From contig NZ_JACIDM010000002.1 of the NCBI RefSeq assembly GCF_014196335.1, positions 186,001 to 250,000 on the forward strand: a stretch of DNA of 64,000 nt. Direction: 5' to 3'. A program made the position numbers and the translations under genes. The stretch comes from Brevundimonas lenta. Its GTDB lineage: Bacteria; Pseudomonadota; Alphaproteobacteria; Caulobacterales; Caulobacteraceae. Below the pieces are notes generated by a model that worked only from the letters and a program-made list of their open reading frames with translations, did no database searches and was not told the DNA's origin. Of the stretch, positions 1-8,698 are shown in pieces (positions within the stretch are counted from its first letter, which is position 1; each line of letters opens with the position of its first letter).

Positions 1-1
1 C

Positions 2-1708
2 GACGATCAGTTGTACGGCGGGGACGGCAGCGACGCTCTCATGGGAGGCGCGGGCTCCAACGTCCTGTCCGGCGGCGAGGGCATCGATCTGGCCGCCTAT
101 TTCGCCGCGACGGAGTCGGTGATCATCGACCTGAACGACGGCACGGTGACCAACAACGGCTATGGCTCCGTCGATTCACTCGACGGCATCGAGAGCCTCA
201 TGGGAGGCGACTTCAACGACGTCCTGATCGGCGAGGCGTCGAACAACCAGCTCTGGGGCGGGGCCGGCTCGGACTACCTCGTCGGCCTGGGCGGCAACGA
301 CATCCTTGAAGGCGGAACCGGCGCGGCCAACACGCTTCAGGGCGGTCTGGGCGACGACACCTATATCGTCCAGGTGGCCGGCGACACGGTCCTCGAACTG
401 GCCGGGGAGGGGACGGACAGCGTCTTCACCACGGTTTCGGTCTATCGCCTGCGCGACAATATCGAGAACCTGACTTTCTTCGGCGCCGGCGGCTTCAACG
501 GCCTCGGCAATGCGCTCAACAACGACATCTCGGGATCGGCGGGCGCCGACGCCCTGTTCGGCTATGCGGGCAATGACGTGCTGCGCGGCGACGCCGGCGC
601 GGCCAACACCCTGATCGGCGGCCTCGGCGACGACCGCTACGTCACCCGCGTCGCCGGCGACACCCTGATCGAGGCGGCCGGCGAGGGCCATGACACGGTC
701 GAGACCACCGCGACGACCTACACCCTGCGCGACAATTTCGAGGATCTGGTCTTCGTCCCGTCCGGCTTCAGCACGGCCGCCTTCGCCGGGACCGGCAACG
801 CGCTTGGCAATCTCATCCAGGGCGCGAGCGCCGGCGACATCCTGTCCGGCCTCGCCGGCAATGACACCCTGCGCGGCTTCGACGGAACCGACATCCTGCG
901 CGGCGGTCAGGGCAACGACGTCCTCGACGGCGGGGCGGGGATCGATACGGTCGACTACGCCGCGGCGGCCGCGGGCGTGAACGTGAACCTGTCGGGCAAT
1001 GTCGCCGCCAACGACGGCGACGGCGGCTCCGACAGCCTGCTGGGTATCGAGAACCTGACCGGTTCGGCCTTCAACGACACCCTGGCCGGCTCGGCCGTCG
1101 CCAATGTGCTGCGCGGCGGCCTCGGCGCCGACACCCTGATCGGCCTCGGCGGCAATGACGTGCTCGAAGGCGGGACCGGCGCCGCCAACACCCTGATCGG
1201 CGGCCTCGGCGACGACCTCTACCGCGTCAGCGTGGCGGGCGACACGCTCGTCGAAAGCGCCGGCCAGGGGCGCGACACGGTCGAGACGACGGTCTCGGCC
1301 CTCACCCTGCGCGCCAATTTCGAGGACCTGACGTTCACCGGAACCGGCTCGTTCAGCGGTACGGGCAATGCGGAGAACAACAGCATCACCGGCGGCCTGT
1401 CGGCGGACACCCTGATCGGCCTCGGCGGCGACGACATCCTCCAGGGCGGCGGCAGTGTCGATACGGTGGTCATGTCGGGCGTTCGCGCCGACTACCAGAT
1501 CAACGGCGGCTCCAGCACCTGGACGATCACCGATCTGGTCGCCGGCCGCGACGGCACGGACTCCCTGCTGAGCATCGAGCGTATCCGCTTCAGCGACGGC
1601 TCCATCCTGGACCTGACCGCGCCGGCCGCGCCCGCCTTCGATGACCACGCCAAGGGCGACGCGGCCGCGCCGCTGACCCTGCCGTGGATCCCCTGGGACG
1701 AATACTAG
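2..1708 (+). CDS. RTX calcium-binding protein, 3' part (5' end outside window)
   Basis: The frame is open from the left edge, so the start lies upstream and only the last 568 codons are seen. The protein is built of glycine/aspartate nonapeptide repeats of the GGxGxDxLx type, which bind calcium and fold as parallel beta-rolls in proteins exported by type I secretion. Blocks of about 130-150 residues recur, each with a GGLGDD-Y/R segment, a VEx-AGEG-DTV segment and a LRxNxExLxF segment. It ends with an RADYxI...AGRDGTDSLxSIExIRFSDG module and a short acidic/aromatic tail, the usual place of the secretion signal. No ABC exporter, membrane-fusion protein or outer-membrane factor is in the window. 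The related large RTX gene at 34.5 kb has the same end module. Specific function unknown. Confidence 0.9.
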   Translation, partial: DDQLYGGDGSDALMGGAGSNVLSGGEGIDLAAYFAATESVIIDLNDGTVTNNGYGSVDSLDGIESLMGGDFNDVLIGEASNNQLWGGAGSDYLVGLGGNDILEGGTGAANTLQGGLGDDTYIVQVAGDTVLELAGEGTDSVFTTVSVYRLRDNIENLTFFGAGGFNGLGNALNNDISGSAGADALFGYAGNDVLRGDAGAANTLIGGLGDDRYVTRVAGDTLIEAAGEGHDTVETTATTYTLRDNFEDLVFVPSGFSTAAFAGTGNALGNLIQGASAGDILSGLAGNDTLRGFDGTDILRGGQGNDVLDGGAGIDTVDYAAAAAGVNVNLSGNVAANDGDGGSDSLLGIENLTGSAFNDTLAGSAVANVLRGGLGADTLIGLGGNDVLEGGTGAANTLIGGLGDDLYRVSVAGDTLVESAGQGRDTVETTVSALTLRANFEDLTFTGTGSFSGTGNAENNSITGGLSADTLIGLGGDDILQGGGSVDTVVMSGVRADYQINGGSSTWTITDLVAGRDGTDSLLSIERIRFSDGSILDLTAPAAPAFDDHAKGDAAAPLTLPWIPWDEY

Positions 1709-1860
1709 GCCCGGTCCGCGTCCCGGGTCTTGTCGTCCTCCGCCTGAAGGCTTTCGAACGGCTTGCGCAGCCGGCAGCGGACGCACACCTGCGTGCCGGG
1801 CGTGCTCCGGCTGTCGATGAACAGGTGCCCCTTCATCAGGCACCGCAGGGATTTGAGCAT
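1705..1860 (-). CDS. 51-residue CxxC miniprotein (putative small zinc-binding protein)
   Basis: A short ATG-initiated frame converges on the RTX gene, its TAG stop overlapping the RTX stop codon. The product is basic and begins MLKSLRCLMKGH, followed by a SRSTPGTQ turn and a CVRCR knuckle. Cys7, His12, Cys26 and Cys29 could make one zinc site (C-x4-H...C-x2-C). A G-rich stretch (GTGGGGGCG) lies about seven bases before the ATG and could act as ribosome binding site. The composition looks selected rather than like an antisense shadow, because Cys, His and Pro-Gly-Thr are clustered. I know no function; small treble-clef-like proteins with this look are common conserved hypotheticals. The start and reality of the gene are inferred from sequence alone. 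Confidence 0.6.
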   Translation of the reverse strand: MLKSLRCLMKGHLFIDSRSTPGTQVCVRCRLRKPFESLQAEDDKTRDADRA

Positions 1861-1938
1861 CGGACGCCCCCACAGTTGGGAGAACAGTGTTCCCGATTTA
1901 TCGAAAGAGCAAGCGGAGCTGTTCGTTCCGCCCTGTCT

Positions 1939-2946
1939 TCAGGCGGTTAGCGCCAGCAGGGCGAAGCTGGCCAGCCAGTGCTCGCCCATATAGTCGCCGG
2001 TGACGTGGGGCAGGGCGGCGTCCAGATGCGCCGTCGCCGCCTCCCGCGCCACGGCCGCGCGCGGGTCCCCTTCCGGCAGCGCCGCCGCGATCTCGCGCCA
2101 GCACCAGGCCCGGCTCAGGTTCAACCCGTCCAGATGCGCGATCTTGCCGTCCGACCGGTCACTGACGCTGGCGGGCAGGAACAGGGTCGCCGGCTCACGC
2201 GCGGCCACCCGCGGCAGGAAGGCGTCGAACCAGTCCCGGAACGCGCCTTGGTCCAGCACCCGCCGCATCAGACCCGCTTCCATCAGGGCGGACGACAGGA
2301 ACTCGTCCTGCGACGGCTCCCACGCCTGGCAGTCGCGATCGTCGGAATGCCAGGCCAGGGCCTTGTCGCGGCACAGCGCCGCCAGCGCCGGGTCGTTCGC
2401 ATCGGCCCAGTCCAGTGTCAGTCTCAGCGCGAAGGCGGTGTTGTAGTGCGTACCGACCCGCACCGGATACGCCGACAGCGGCAGGAAGGCGTCGAACCGC
2501 TCGGCGAACGCCTCCGCCAGCGGCCGGATCTTCTCCGCCCGCCACCGTCCTCCCGCGTCCTCGTGCCGGTCCATCTCGGCCGCCAGCATCAGCAGCCAGG
2601 CCCAGCCATAGGGCCGCTCGAACCCGCGGCTCGACGGCTGCTCCAGATAGGCGACCTCGGCCGCCACGTTCTCATCGGTGAACAGCTCGTCCGCCAGCGC
2701 CCGGATACGCCCCGCCTCGGGCAGGTCCGGATACAGCCGCAGCAGCGTCATCAGCGTCCACCAGCCGTGCACGCACGAATGCCAGTCGAAGCTGCCGAAG
2801 AAGATCGGGTGCAGCGCCCGCGGCCCCTTCACGTCCTCCGGCCCGGTCAGCACGTGATCCAGCTTGTTCGGATACTCCTTCGTCACATGCCCCAGGGCGG
2901 CGGCGGCGAAGCGCGAGGCGGTGGCGGCGTCCAGCGTATGGGTCAT
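1939..2946 (-). CDS. DUF2891 family protein
   Basis: The 335-residue product matches the DUF2891 pattern: HPIFFGSFDWHSCVHGWW near residue 50, repeated Trp/Tyr-rich helical segments (YGWAWLLMLAAE), CQAWEPSQDEFLSSALMEA, and a C-terminal HWLASFALLALTA. It has no signal peptide or membrane segment, so it is probably cytoplasmic. The fold is expected to be an all-alpha (alpha/alpha toroid-like) domain, but no activity is established. It is the last gene of a minus-strand operon with the DUF979 and DUF969 membrane proteins; only one base separates it from the DUF979 stop. The fixed association suggests it processes whatever the DUF969/DUF979 pair moves. Family assignment is confident, role unknown. 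Confidence 0.85.
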   Translation of the reverse strand: MTHTLDAATASRFAAAALGHVTKEYPNKLDHVLTGPEDVKGPRALHPIFFGSFDWHSCVHGWWTLMTLLRLYPDLPEAGRIRALADELFTDENVAAEVAYLEQPSSRGFERPYGWAWLLMLAAEMDRHEDAGGRWRAEKIRPLAEAFAERFDAFLPLSAYPVRVGTHYNTAFALRLTLDWADANDPALAALCRDKALAWHSDDRDCQAWEPSQDEFLSSALMEAGLMRRVLDQGAFRDWFDAFLPRVAAREPATLFLPASVSDRSDGKIAHLDGLNLSRAWCWREIAAALPEGDPRAAVAREAATAHLDAALPHVTGDYMGEHWLASFALLALTA

Positions 2947-2947
2947 C

Positions 2948-3913
2948 TCAGAACCGGAAGGCGAGGGCGTACATCAGCACGATATTGACGGCCAGCATGA
3001 CCAGGGCGGTCGGGATCTGCGCCCGGATCACCCCGTTCAACGCCGCATCCCGGTCCGGCAGTTCCAGCAGGTTGGCCGGCACCACGTTGAAGTTGGCCGC
3101 CATCGGCGTCATCAGCGTCCCGCAGAACCCGGCCAGCATGCCGATGGCGCAGACGATGGCCGGATTGCCCCCGAACTGGTGCACCACGATCGGCAGGCCG
3201 ATCGCCGCCGTCATCACCGGGAAGGCCGCGAAGGCGTTGCCCATGATCACCGTGAACAGCGCCATGCCCAGGCAGTAGGCGACCACCGCCAGCAGCGGCG
3301 TCGTCAGCGGCACGGTCTGGCTGACCAGCTCGCCCACCACCCCGCCCACATCCGCCGCCAGGAACACCGCCCCCAGCGACGCCAGCATCTGCGGCAGCAC
3401 GGCGGCCCAGCCGATCGAGTCCATCAGCCGCCGTCCTTCCTGCACCGGCGCCATCACCGGCGGTCGGAACCAGGCGATGGCGACGACCAGGGCGATCAGA
3501 CAGCCCAGACCCAGCGCGATCAGCGTCGTCTGCGTCGACGAGATCAGCCACGCCCCCGCATCCGTGTATTTGGCCAGCAGCGTCCCGCCCACGGCCACCA
3601 GCGGAATGATCAGCGCCGGCACGAACAGCGCATTTCCGCGCCGCGCTGCGCCCTCGCGCCGCTCCTCCAGCGTCGTCGTCGCCGGCTTGCCGACGCCCAT
3701 CTTTCCGACCGCCCCGACGATCACCAGCGCCACCACCAGCAGGCCGTTGCCGAGGCCTCCCAGCGCCGGCCCGAACAGCATCGAGGCTGCGATCAGCCCC
3801 CAGAACAGCGTGTTCCGGATCCGCGTCGGATGCGTCCGGTCCAGCGCCGTGAACACGGCGAACGCCAGGAACATCAGCCCGACGACGATATAGGCGTGCT
3901 GCAGGGTGATCAT
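2948..3913 (-). CDS. DUF979 family membrane protein
   Basis: Polytopic membrane protein of 321 residues, starting MITLQHAYIVVGLMFLAFAVF, with roughly eight to nine hydrophobic segments. It has the DUF979 hallmarks of an N-terminal RIRNTLFWGLIAASMLFG and a central GNAFAAFPVMTAAIGLPIVV. The start is the ATG overlapping the TGA of the upstream DUF969 gene (ATGA); the frame is open further upstream, but only inside DUF969. Pairing with DUF969 suggests the two form one inner-membrane transporter or permease, by analogy with other split permeases. The substrate is not known. A link to pyroglutamate metabolism is worth considering because a 5-oxoprolinase lies 8 kb away, but that is only proximity. 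Confidence 0.85.
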   Translation of the reverse strand: MITLQHAYIVVGLMFLAFAVFTALDRTHPTRIRNTLFWGLIAASMLFGPALGGLGNGLLVVALVIVGAVGKMGVGKPATTTLEERREGAARRGNALFVPALIIPLVAVGGTLLAKYTDAGAWLISSTQTTLIALGLGCLIALVVAIAWFRPPVMAPVQEGRRLMDSIGWAAVLPQMLASLGAVFLAADVGGVVGELVSQTVPLTTPLLAVVAYCLGMALFTVIMGNAFAAFPVMTAAIGLPIVVHQFGGNPAIVCAIGMLAGFCGTLMTPMAANFNVVPANLLELPDRDAALNGVIRAQIPTALVMLAVNIVLMYALAFRF

Positions 3914-4638
3914 TGCGCCGCCTCCGAACCGGTCGCGGCCGTCGCCAGCTCCCGCTTCAGCGACCGGTCGAACAGCCACAGCCGCACCCCGTGCACCGCG
4001 AATGCCGCGATCGCCGTCGGAATGGCCCACAGCGACACGTGCAGCGCCTCGACCACGATCCCGGCCTGCTCGAGGAAGCCGACCATCAGCACGATCGAGC
4101 CGATGGCGATGAAGATGTCCTCACCGAAGAACAGGCCGATGTTGTCGGTCGCCGCCGACATCCCGCGAATGCGGAACCGCGCCTTGTCGGGCAGGGCGCC
4201 GAACTCGGCCTCCGCCGCCCCTTCGGCCATCGGCGCCACCAGCGGCCGCACCATCTGCGGATGCCCGCCCAGCGAGGTCAGACCCAACGCCGATGTGCCC
4301 TGGCGCACGAACAGATAGACCAGCAGCAGCCGCCCGGCCGTCGCCGCCTTCACCCGGGCGATCAGCATCCGCGCCCGCTCCTGCAGACCCGCGCGCTCCA
4401 GCACCCCGATCACCGGCAGGATCAGCCAGGTGATGTGGAAATAGCGGTTGTCGTTGAACGCCTCGCCGAACTTCGCCAGCGTCGCCACGCCCGCCTCGAA
4501 CAGTCCGCGCGCATCGACCCCCGGCTGCACCGCCGCCAACACGCCGGTGACGATCGCGGCGACCAGAATGACCAGCAGCGGATTGATCCGGGCGATGAAC
4601 CCCGCGACCACGACCGCAATCCCCAGCAGCACCAGCAT
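3910..4638 (-). CDS. DUF969 family membrane protein
   Basis: First gene of the DUF969-DUF979-DUF2891 operon. The 242-residue product begins MLVLLGIAVVVAGFIARINPLLVILVAAIVTGVLA and is strongly hydrophobic, with about six membrane segments. It contains HITWLILPVIGVLERAGLQERA and TSALGLTSLGGHPQMVRP, characteristic of DUF969 and reminiscent of arsenical or short-chain fatty acid permease halves. Translation is coupled to DUF979 by a four-base overlap. A G-rich stretch (GGGGGACGG) precedes the ATG. It probably forms an inner-membrane complex with DUF979; substrate unknown. Confidence 0.85.
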   Translation of the reverse strand: MLVLLGIAVVVAGFIARINPLLVILVAAIVTGVLAAVQPGVDARGLFEAGVATLAKFGEAFNDNRYFHITWLILPVIGVLERAGLQERARMLIARVKAATAGRLLLVYLFVRQGTSALGLTSLGGHPQMVRPLVAPMAEGAAEAEFGALPDKARFRIRGMSAATDNIGLFFGEDIFIAIGSIVLMVGFLEQAGIVVEALHVSLWAIPTAIAAFAVHGVRLWLFDRSLKRELATAATGSEAAQ

Positions 4639-4704
4639 CCGCCGTCCCCCTCAATCCGGCGCGGAGAGTTGCGCGGTTCGCGAAGTTCGCAAAGAGCTAT
4701 CCCC

Positions 4705-4887
4705 CTTGCTTTCGTCATCCTCCGGGCCGCGCGCAGCGCGGAACCGGGGGACCCGGCGGCGCGCGGGAGCGCGAAACTGTCACGCACGCTGCACGCGGAA
4801 GCATCGCCTCCCGCCCGCTCTGGCGGGCGCACGGCGCCGCTGGGTCCCCCGGTCGCCCTGCGGGCGCCGGAGGATGACGAAAGCAAG
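4705..4887. repeat. Long inverted-repeat (palindromic) element
   Basis: Perfect 21-base outer arms at 4705-4725 and 4867-4887 are inverted copies of one another (core CTTTCGTCATCCTCC / GGAGGATGACGAAAG). Inner arms 4743-4760 and 4836-4853 (ACCGGGGGACCC-GCGGC class) also pair with one mismatch. A separate small hairpin (CCGCCCGCTCTGGCGGGCG) lies between them. The layout resembles dispersed REP- or MITE-like palindromic repeats of alphaproteobacterial genomes. There is no transposase in or beside it, and only one copy occurs in the window. Confidence 0.7.
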
Positions 4888-4927
4888 GATGGGGTTGTGC
4901 TCGCTTGCCGCGCTCCCACCTCGAATA

Positions 4928-4951
4928 TATACCGCATATACAAATCGTATA
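4928..4951. promoter_or_regulatory. Candidate operator/promoter of the antitoxin-map operon
   Basis: Three TATAC/GTATA half-sites sit at 4928-4932, 4937-4941 and 4947-4951; the last two form an inverted repeat with a five-base spacer. They lie 14-38 bases before the antitoxin ATG in a local AT-rich island. Antitoxins with an RHH fold usually repress their own promoter through such repeats, so autoregulation is plausible but not shown. Confidence 0.4.
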
Positions 4952-4965
4952 GTCAGGACCGCTCC

Positions 4966-5175
4966 ATGGGCATCGTCAACATCGAGGACGAACTCCACGA
5001 ACAGCTCCGCCGCGCCAGCAAGGCCTCGTGCCGGTCGATCAACGCCCAGGCCGCCTTCTGGATCAGGATCGGCATGCTCGGCGAGCTGAACCCGGGCCTC
5101 ACCTTCCAGGAACTGGCCGCGCGTGAGCTCCGGGCCGCCGGCGTCGACGCCCCCGGCCTCGCCCCCGCGTCATGA
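4966..5175 (+). CDS. ParD-like antitoxin family protein
   Basis: The 69-residue product reads MGIVNIEDELHEQLRRASKA, then a conserved SCRSINAQAAFWIRIGMLGELNP block and a LTFQELAARELRAAGVD tail. This matches the ParD_like (DUF3423) family, small RHH-type DNA-binding proteins classed with type II antitoxins. The first strand (IVNIEDEL) and following helices fit an RHH dimer. Its stop overlaps the start of the methionine aminopeptidase gene (ATGA), so the two are co-translated. No RelE/ParE toxin is next to it; the aminopeptidase occupies the toxin position. An AGGA element precedes the ATG by about eight bases. Family match is good; whether it acts as an antitoxin here is unknown. Confidence 0.85.
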   Translation: MGIVNIEDELHEQLRRASKASCRSINAQAAFWIRIGMLGELNPGLTFQELAARELRAAGVDAPGLAPAS

Positions 5176-5945
5176 TCAAGTCGCCCGCCGAGATCGAGCT
5201 GATGGCCGAGTCCGGCCGTCTGCTCGCCTCCGTCTTCACCTACCTGGACGAACGGCCGCTCGAGGGCATGAGCACCCTCCAGGTCAACAATCTCGTTGAG
5301 AGCTTCATCGTCGACGAACTGCGCGCCCGGCCCGCCAGCAAGGGCCAGTACGGCTACGGCTTCGTGCTTAACAGCTCGCGCAACGAAGTCGTCTGCCACG
5401 GCGTCCCTTCGGCTGACGAGGTCCTTAAGGACGGCGACATCGTCAACCTCGACATCACGCTCGAGAAGAACGGCTTCATCGCCGACTCCAGCAAGACCTA
5501 CCTCATCGGCAATGTGGGGCCGCAGGCGCGGCGGCTGGTCAAGACGACGTACGACGCCCTGTGGAAGGGCATCCGCGTGGTCCGCCCGGGGGCCAGCCTC
5601 GGCGACATCGGCCACGCCATCGAACAGCACGCGAAAAAGGCCGGCTATTCCGTCGTCCGCGAATATTGCGGTCACGGCATCGGGCGGGAGATGCACGAGG
5701 CTCCGCAGGTGCTGCATTTCGGCAAGCGGGGCACGGGTCTGACCCTGAAGGAAGGCATGACCTTCACCATCGAGCCCATGATCAACCAGGGCGGCCGCGC
5801 GGTCTTCGAACAGGACGACGGCTGGACCGTCGTCACCGCCGACGGAAAACTCTCCGCCCAGTTCGAACACACGGTGGCGGTGACGAAGGACGGCGTGCGG
5901 GTGCTGACGTTGCGGCCGGATGAGGCGAGGGCGGGAGCCGGCTAG
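5172..5945 (+). CDS. map: Type I methionine aminopeptidase
   Basis: Removes the initiator methionine from nascent proteins in the cytoplasm. The 257-residue length fits class Ia enzymes. All five metal ligands of the pita-bread fold are recognisable: Asp in NLDITLEKNGF, Asp in ADSSKTYLIG, His in GHGIGREMHE, Glu in FTIEPMIN and Glu in SAQFEHTVAVT. The substrate His of VCHGVP is also present. The start ATG overlaps the stop of the ParD-like gene, and no SD stands immediately before it, which points to translational coupling. Bacteria commonly have a separate housekeeping map; this antitoxin-linked copy may be an accessory paralogue, which the window cannot settle. Confidence 0.93.
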   Translation: MIKSPAEIELMAESGRLLASVFTYLDERPLEGMSTLQVNNLVESFIVDELRARPASKGQYGYGFVLNSSRNEVVCHGVPSADEVLKDGDIVNLDITLEKNGFIADSSKTYLIGNVGPQARRLVKTTYDALWKGIRVVRPGASLGDIGHAIEQHAKKAGYSVVREYCGHGIGREMHEAPQVLHFGKRGTGLTLKEGMTFTIEPMINQGGRAVFEQDDGWTVVTADGKLSAQFEHTVAVTKDGVRVLTLRPDEARAGAG

Positions 5946-6100
5946 CGACTGCCCGTTTGCAGATATTTGCAGGCCGGACTTCAGCCCGTGTGGTGTGTGT
6001 CTTTGGCGGAAACCAACTGTGTCCGGCGCCGGGCGTCCCTCTTGCTTGCAGCCGTTTGCGGCGACGGGCAGGGTCCATCGCTGGTTCGGGAGGCAGGTCG

Positions 6101-8536
6101 ATGAGCATTTCAGTCAAGCGCGGGGTCGCTGCGGCGGCGCTTCTGGCGGCTGTCCTCGGCGGTTGCGCGACCGGTCCTGAACAGACCACGGGTCCTGAGC
6201 CGTCGGCCGATCTCTGCACCGCGCCGCCCTTCGGCGAGACCCCGCTGTATCTCCGCGGAGCGATGAGCGGCTGGGCGGCGGTGGACGAGTACGCCATGGC
6301 CTGGGACTGCGACGCCTATGCGGTCACCGCCGAGCTGCAGGGCGCCCAGGACTTCAAGATCGCCGACGCCGCCTGGGCGGACCAGTCCACCTTCGCGGCC
6401 CCCCGCGGCGGCGAGGCCCCTGACGGCGCGCTACGGGTGGCGCGCGCCGACCGCGGCGGCTCCGACAATCTCCGCGTTCGTTTCGACGGGTGGAGCACCC
6501 TGCGCCTCAGACCCGACGGCGATCAGCCGGTGCTGACGGTGGAGCGGGCGTCGCCTCGCGTCGAACCGCTGTCGGATCCCCGCGCCGCCGAGCTGCGCCA
6601 CGACAGCCGCGACGTCCGCTACAAGTCTCCCTTCGGGGCCGTCACCGACGGTCAGGACGTGGCGTTCGCCCTCGACGCGCCGGCGGCGGCGGACCGGGTC
6701 ACCCTGGTGGTCGAGACCCGCAGGCTGGAGGGCAACCAGGACGTCCTCGCCTACAGCGAAGTCGATCGTCTTCCCATGACCCGGGGCGCCGACGGCCGCT
6801 GGTCCGCGCACCGCGCCTTCGACGGCTCCGGGATCTACGGCTACTGGTTTGAGGTCGAGCTCGACGGCCGAACGTTCGTCTATCAGAACAACTCCGCGCC
6901 GATCTACTGGACCCGCGAACGCGGCGCCAACGGCGAGGGCGTGGCCACCGACCCGCCCGCCGATCCCGCCGCCATCCGCCGCTTTCGCCTGACCGTGCAC
7001 GCGCGCGACTTCGCCGTCCCGACCTGGTCGCAGCAGGCGGTCTGGTACTACGTCTTCCCCGAACGCTTCCGCAACGGCGATCCGTCCAACGACCGCCAGC
7101 CCGGCCCGAACACCTTCCAGAACCGGTCGGCCGAGGTCCACGGGGCCTGGAGTGAACGACCTTTCCGTCCCGGCTCCGGCGACGGCTCGGATGCGTCCGG
7201 CGGCAACGACTTCTTCGGGGGCGATCTGGCCGGGATCATCGACAAGCTCGACTATATGGCCGACCTGGGCGTGACCGCGCTCTACATGACGCCGATCTTC
7301 ACCGCGGCCAGCAACCACAAGTACGACACAGGCGACTACCGCAACGTCGATCCCGCCTTCGGCTCGAACGCCGATTTCGAGCGGCTGACGCGCGAGGCGG
7401 CCGCACGCGGCATTCGCGTGGTCGTTGACGTTTCCTTCAACCACACAGGCCGCGACAGCCTGTATTTCGATCGCTTCGCCAAACACCCGGGCGTCGGGGC
7501 GCTGGAGGGCGGCGAGGTCCGCGCCGACAGCCCCTACGCCGACTGGTACCGGCTGGATCCCACGCAGGCCGATCCCGACAACCGCTACAGCGGTTGGACC
7601 GGCGCCCGTGATTTGCCCGAGCTGAACGAGGCCTCGCCGTCCTACCGCGCCTTCGTCTTCGGCGCGCCGGACTCGGTCACCCGTCTCTGGCTCGACCGGG
7701 GCGCCTCGGGGTGGCGGATGGACGTCGCGCCCTGGGTGCCGGACGACTTCTGGCGCGAGTGGCGCACGGCGGTGAAGGCTCGCGATCCCGACGCCGTGAC
7801 CATCGCCGAGACCTGGTTCGACTCCTCCAAATACTTCCTCGGCGACACCTTCGACGGGACGATGAATTACATCTTCCGCAACGCCGCCCTGGATATCGCC
7901 GGGGGTGGAGTCGTCGCCGGCGACTACCGCAACATCGAACTGATGCGCGAGCTGTACCCCGCCGCCTCGCTGCGCGCCTCGATGAACCTGCTCTCGACCC
8001 ACGACACGGCGCGCAGCCTCTGGCTGCTGGGCGATCACGGCGACGATCCGGTGAAGGCGGCCGACGCCCGGCGTCGCTACCGTCTGGCCGTGCTGATGCA
8101 GGTCGCCTGGCCGGGCGCGCCGACCGTCTTCTATGGCGACGAGGTCGGCGTCACCGGCGGCGAGGACCCCGACAACCGGCGCACCTACCCCTGGGCGGAC
8201 CAGGGCGGCCAGCCGGACCTGGCGATGTATGCGGACATCCGGCGGCTTCTCTCGCTCCGGAAGGAGCATCCCATCCTCGCCCTCGGCGATCTCGGCACCC
8301 CGCTGCACGTCGACGCGCACACCGTCGTCGCCTCCCGCACGCTGGACGGCACCGTCGCCCTGATCGCCGTCAACAACGCAGAGACGGAGCGGGTGATCGA
8401 GGTCGCGCTCCCGGCGGACCTCTCCGGCCGCGCCTGGGTCGATGCGCTGACGGGCGAGACGGTGCGGGCAGGGGCGACGGTCCGCCTCACCCTGCCGCCG
8501 CTCTTCGGCGCCGTGCTGGTTTCAGGCGGCGGCTGA
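6101..8536 (+). CDS. GH13 alpha-amylase family lipoprotein (neopullulanase/cyclomaltodextrinase-like)
   Basis: Hydrolyses alpha-glucans, probably at the cell envelope. Residues 1-22 are a lipoprotein signal (LAAVLGGC, lipid Cys22). A small N-terminal beta-domain follows (PLYLRGAMSGWAAVDEYAMAW, as in pullulanase-associated glucan-binding modules), then a GH13 N-domain. The barrel starts near residue 310 (WSQQAVWYYVFPERFRNGD). The four catalytic regions are intact: DVSFNH (about residue 442), GWRMDVAPW with the nucleophile Asp near 540, IAETW with the acid/base Glu near 569, and STHDTARS near 632. An all-beta C-terminal domain closes the 811-residue protein. The start at 6101 has a GGGAGG element nine bases upstream and gives a clean lipoprotein signal; the frame is open further upstream without such features. 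Monocistronic. Confidence 0.92.
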   Translation: MSISVKRGVAAAALLAAVLGGCATGPEQTTGPEPSADLCTAPPFGETPLYLRGAMSGWAAVDEYAMAWDCDAYAVTAELQGAQDFKIADAAWADQSTFAAPRGGEAPDGALRVARADRGGSDNLRVRFDGWSTLRLRPDGDQPVLTVERASPRVEPLSDPRAAELRHDSRDVRYKSPFGAVTDGQDVAFALDAPAAADRVTLVVETRRLEGNQDVLAYSEVDRLPMTRGADGRWSAHRAFDGSGIYGYWFEVELDGRTFVYQNNSAPIYWTRERGANGEGVATDPPADPAAIRRFRLTVHARDFAVPTWSQQAVWYYVFPERFRNGDPSNDRQPGPNTFQNRSAEVHGAWSERPFRPGSGDGSDASGGNDFFGGDLAGIIDKLDYMADLGVTALYMTPIFTAASNHKYDTGDYRNVDPAFGSNADFERLTREAAARGIRVVVDVSFNHTGRDSLYFDRFAKHPGVGALEGGEVRADSPYADWYRLDPTQADPDNRYSGWTGARDLPELNEASPSYRAFVFGAPDSVTRLWLDRGASGWRMDVAPWVPDDFWREWRTAVKARDPDAVTIAETWFDSSKYFLGDTFDGTMNYIFRNAALDIAGGGVVAGDYRNIELMRELYPAASLRASMNLLSTHDTARSLWLLGDHGDDPVKAADARRRYRLAVLMQVAWPGAPTVFYGDEVGVTGGEDPDNRRTYPWADQGGQPDLAMYADIRRLLSLRKEHPILALGDLGTPLHVDAHTVVASRTLDGTVALIAVNNAETERVIEVALPADLSGRAWVDALTGETVRAGATVRLTLPPLFGAVLVSGGG

Positions 8537-8698
8537 CGGCCGCGCCTTCCTCGAACAGGACGACCGGTGCGGCGTCATGGGCGGCTGGGTGCTCGTCTCA
8601 CCATATTGTCAGGCTTCGTAACGATGGCGTCAGGACGGTTTTCAATCCCGAGTCATGACTGTTAGTCGCTACCGGCGCTAGCGTAAGGGGGACTGAGC

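Larger units (their letters stand above)
4639..4965. other. Gene-free stretch between DUF969 and the ParD-like antitoxin
   Basis: No credible gene. It carries a roughly 180-bp inverted-repeat element (4705-4887), then an AT-rich promoter/operator zone (about 4921-4955) that stands out against the GC-rich surroundings. Divergent promoters for the DUF969 operon and the antitoxin-map pair should both lie here. Confidence 0.7.

Noticed and set aside
176-1873. 565-codon open frame antisense to the first RTX gene
   Set aside because: Same GC-skew shadow effect; low-complexity product without motifs.
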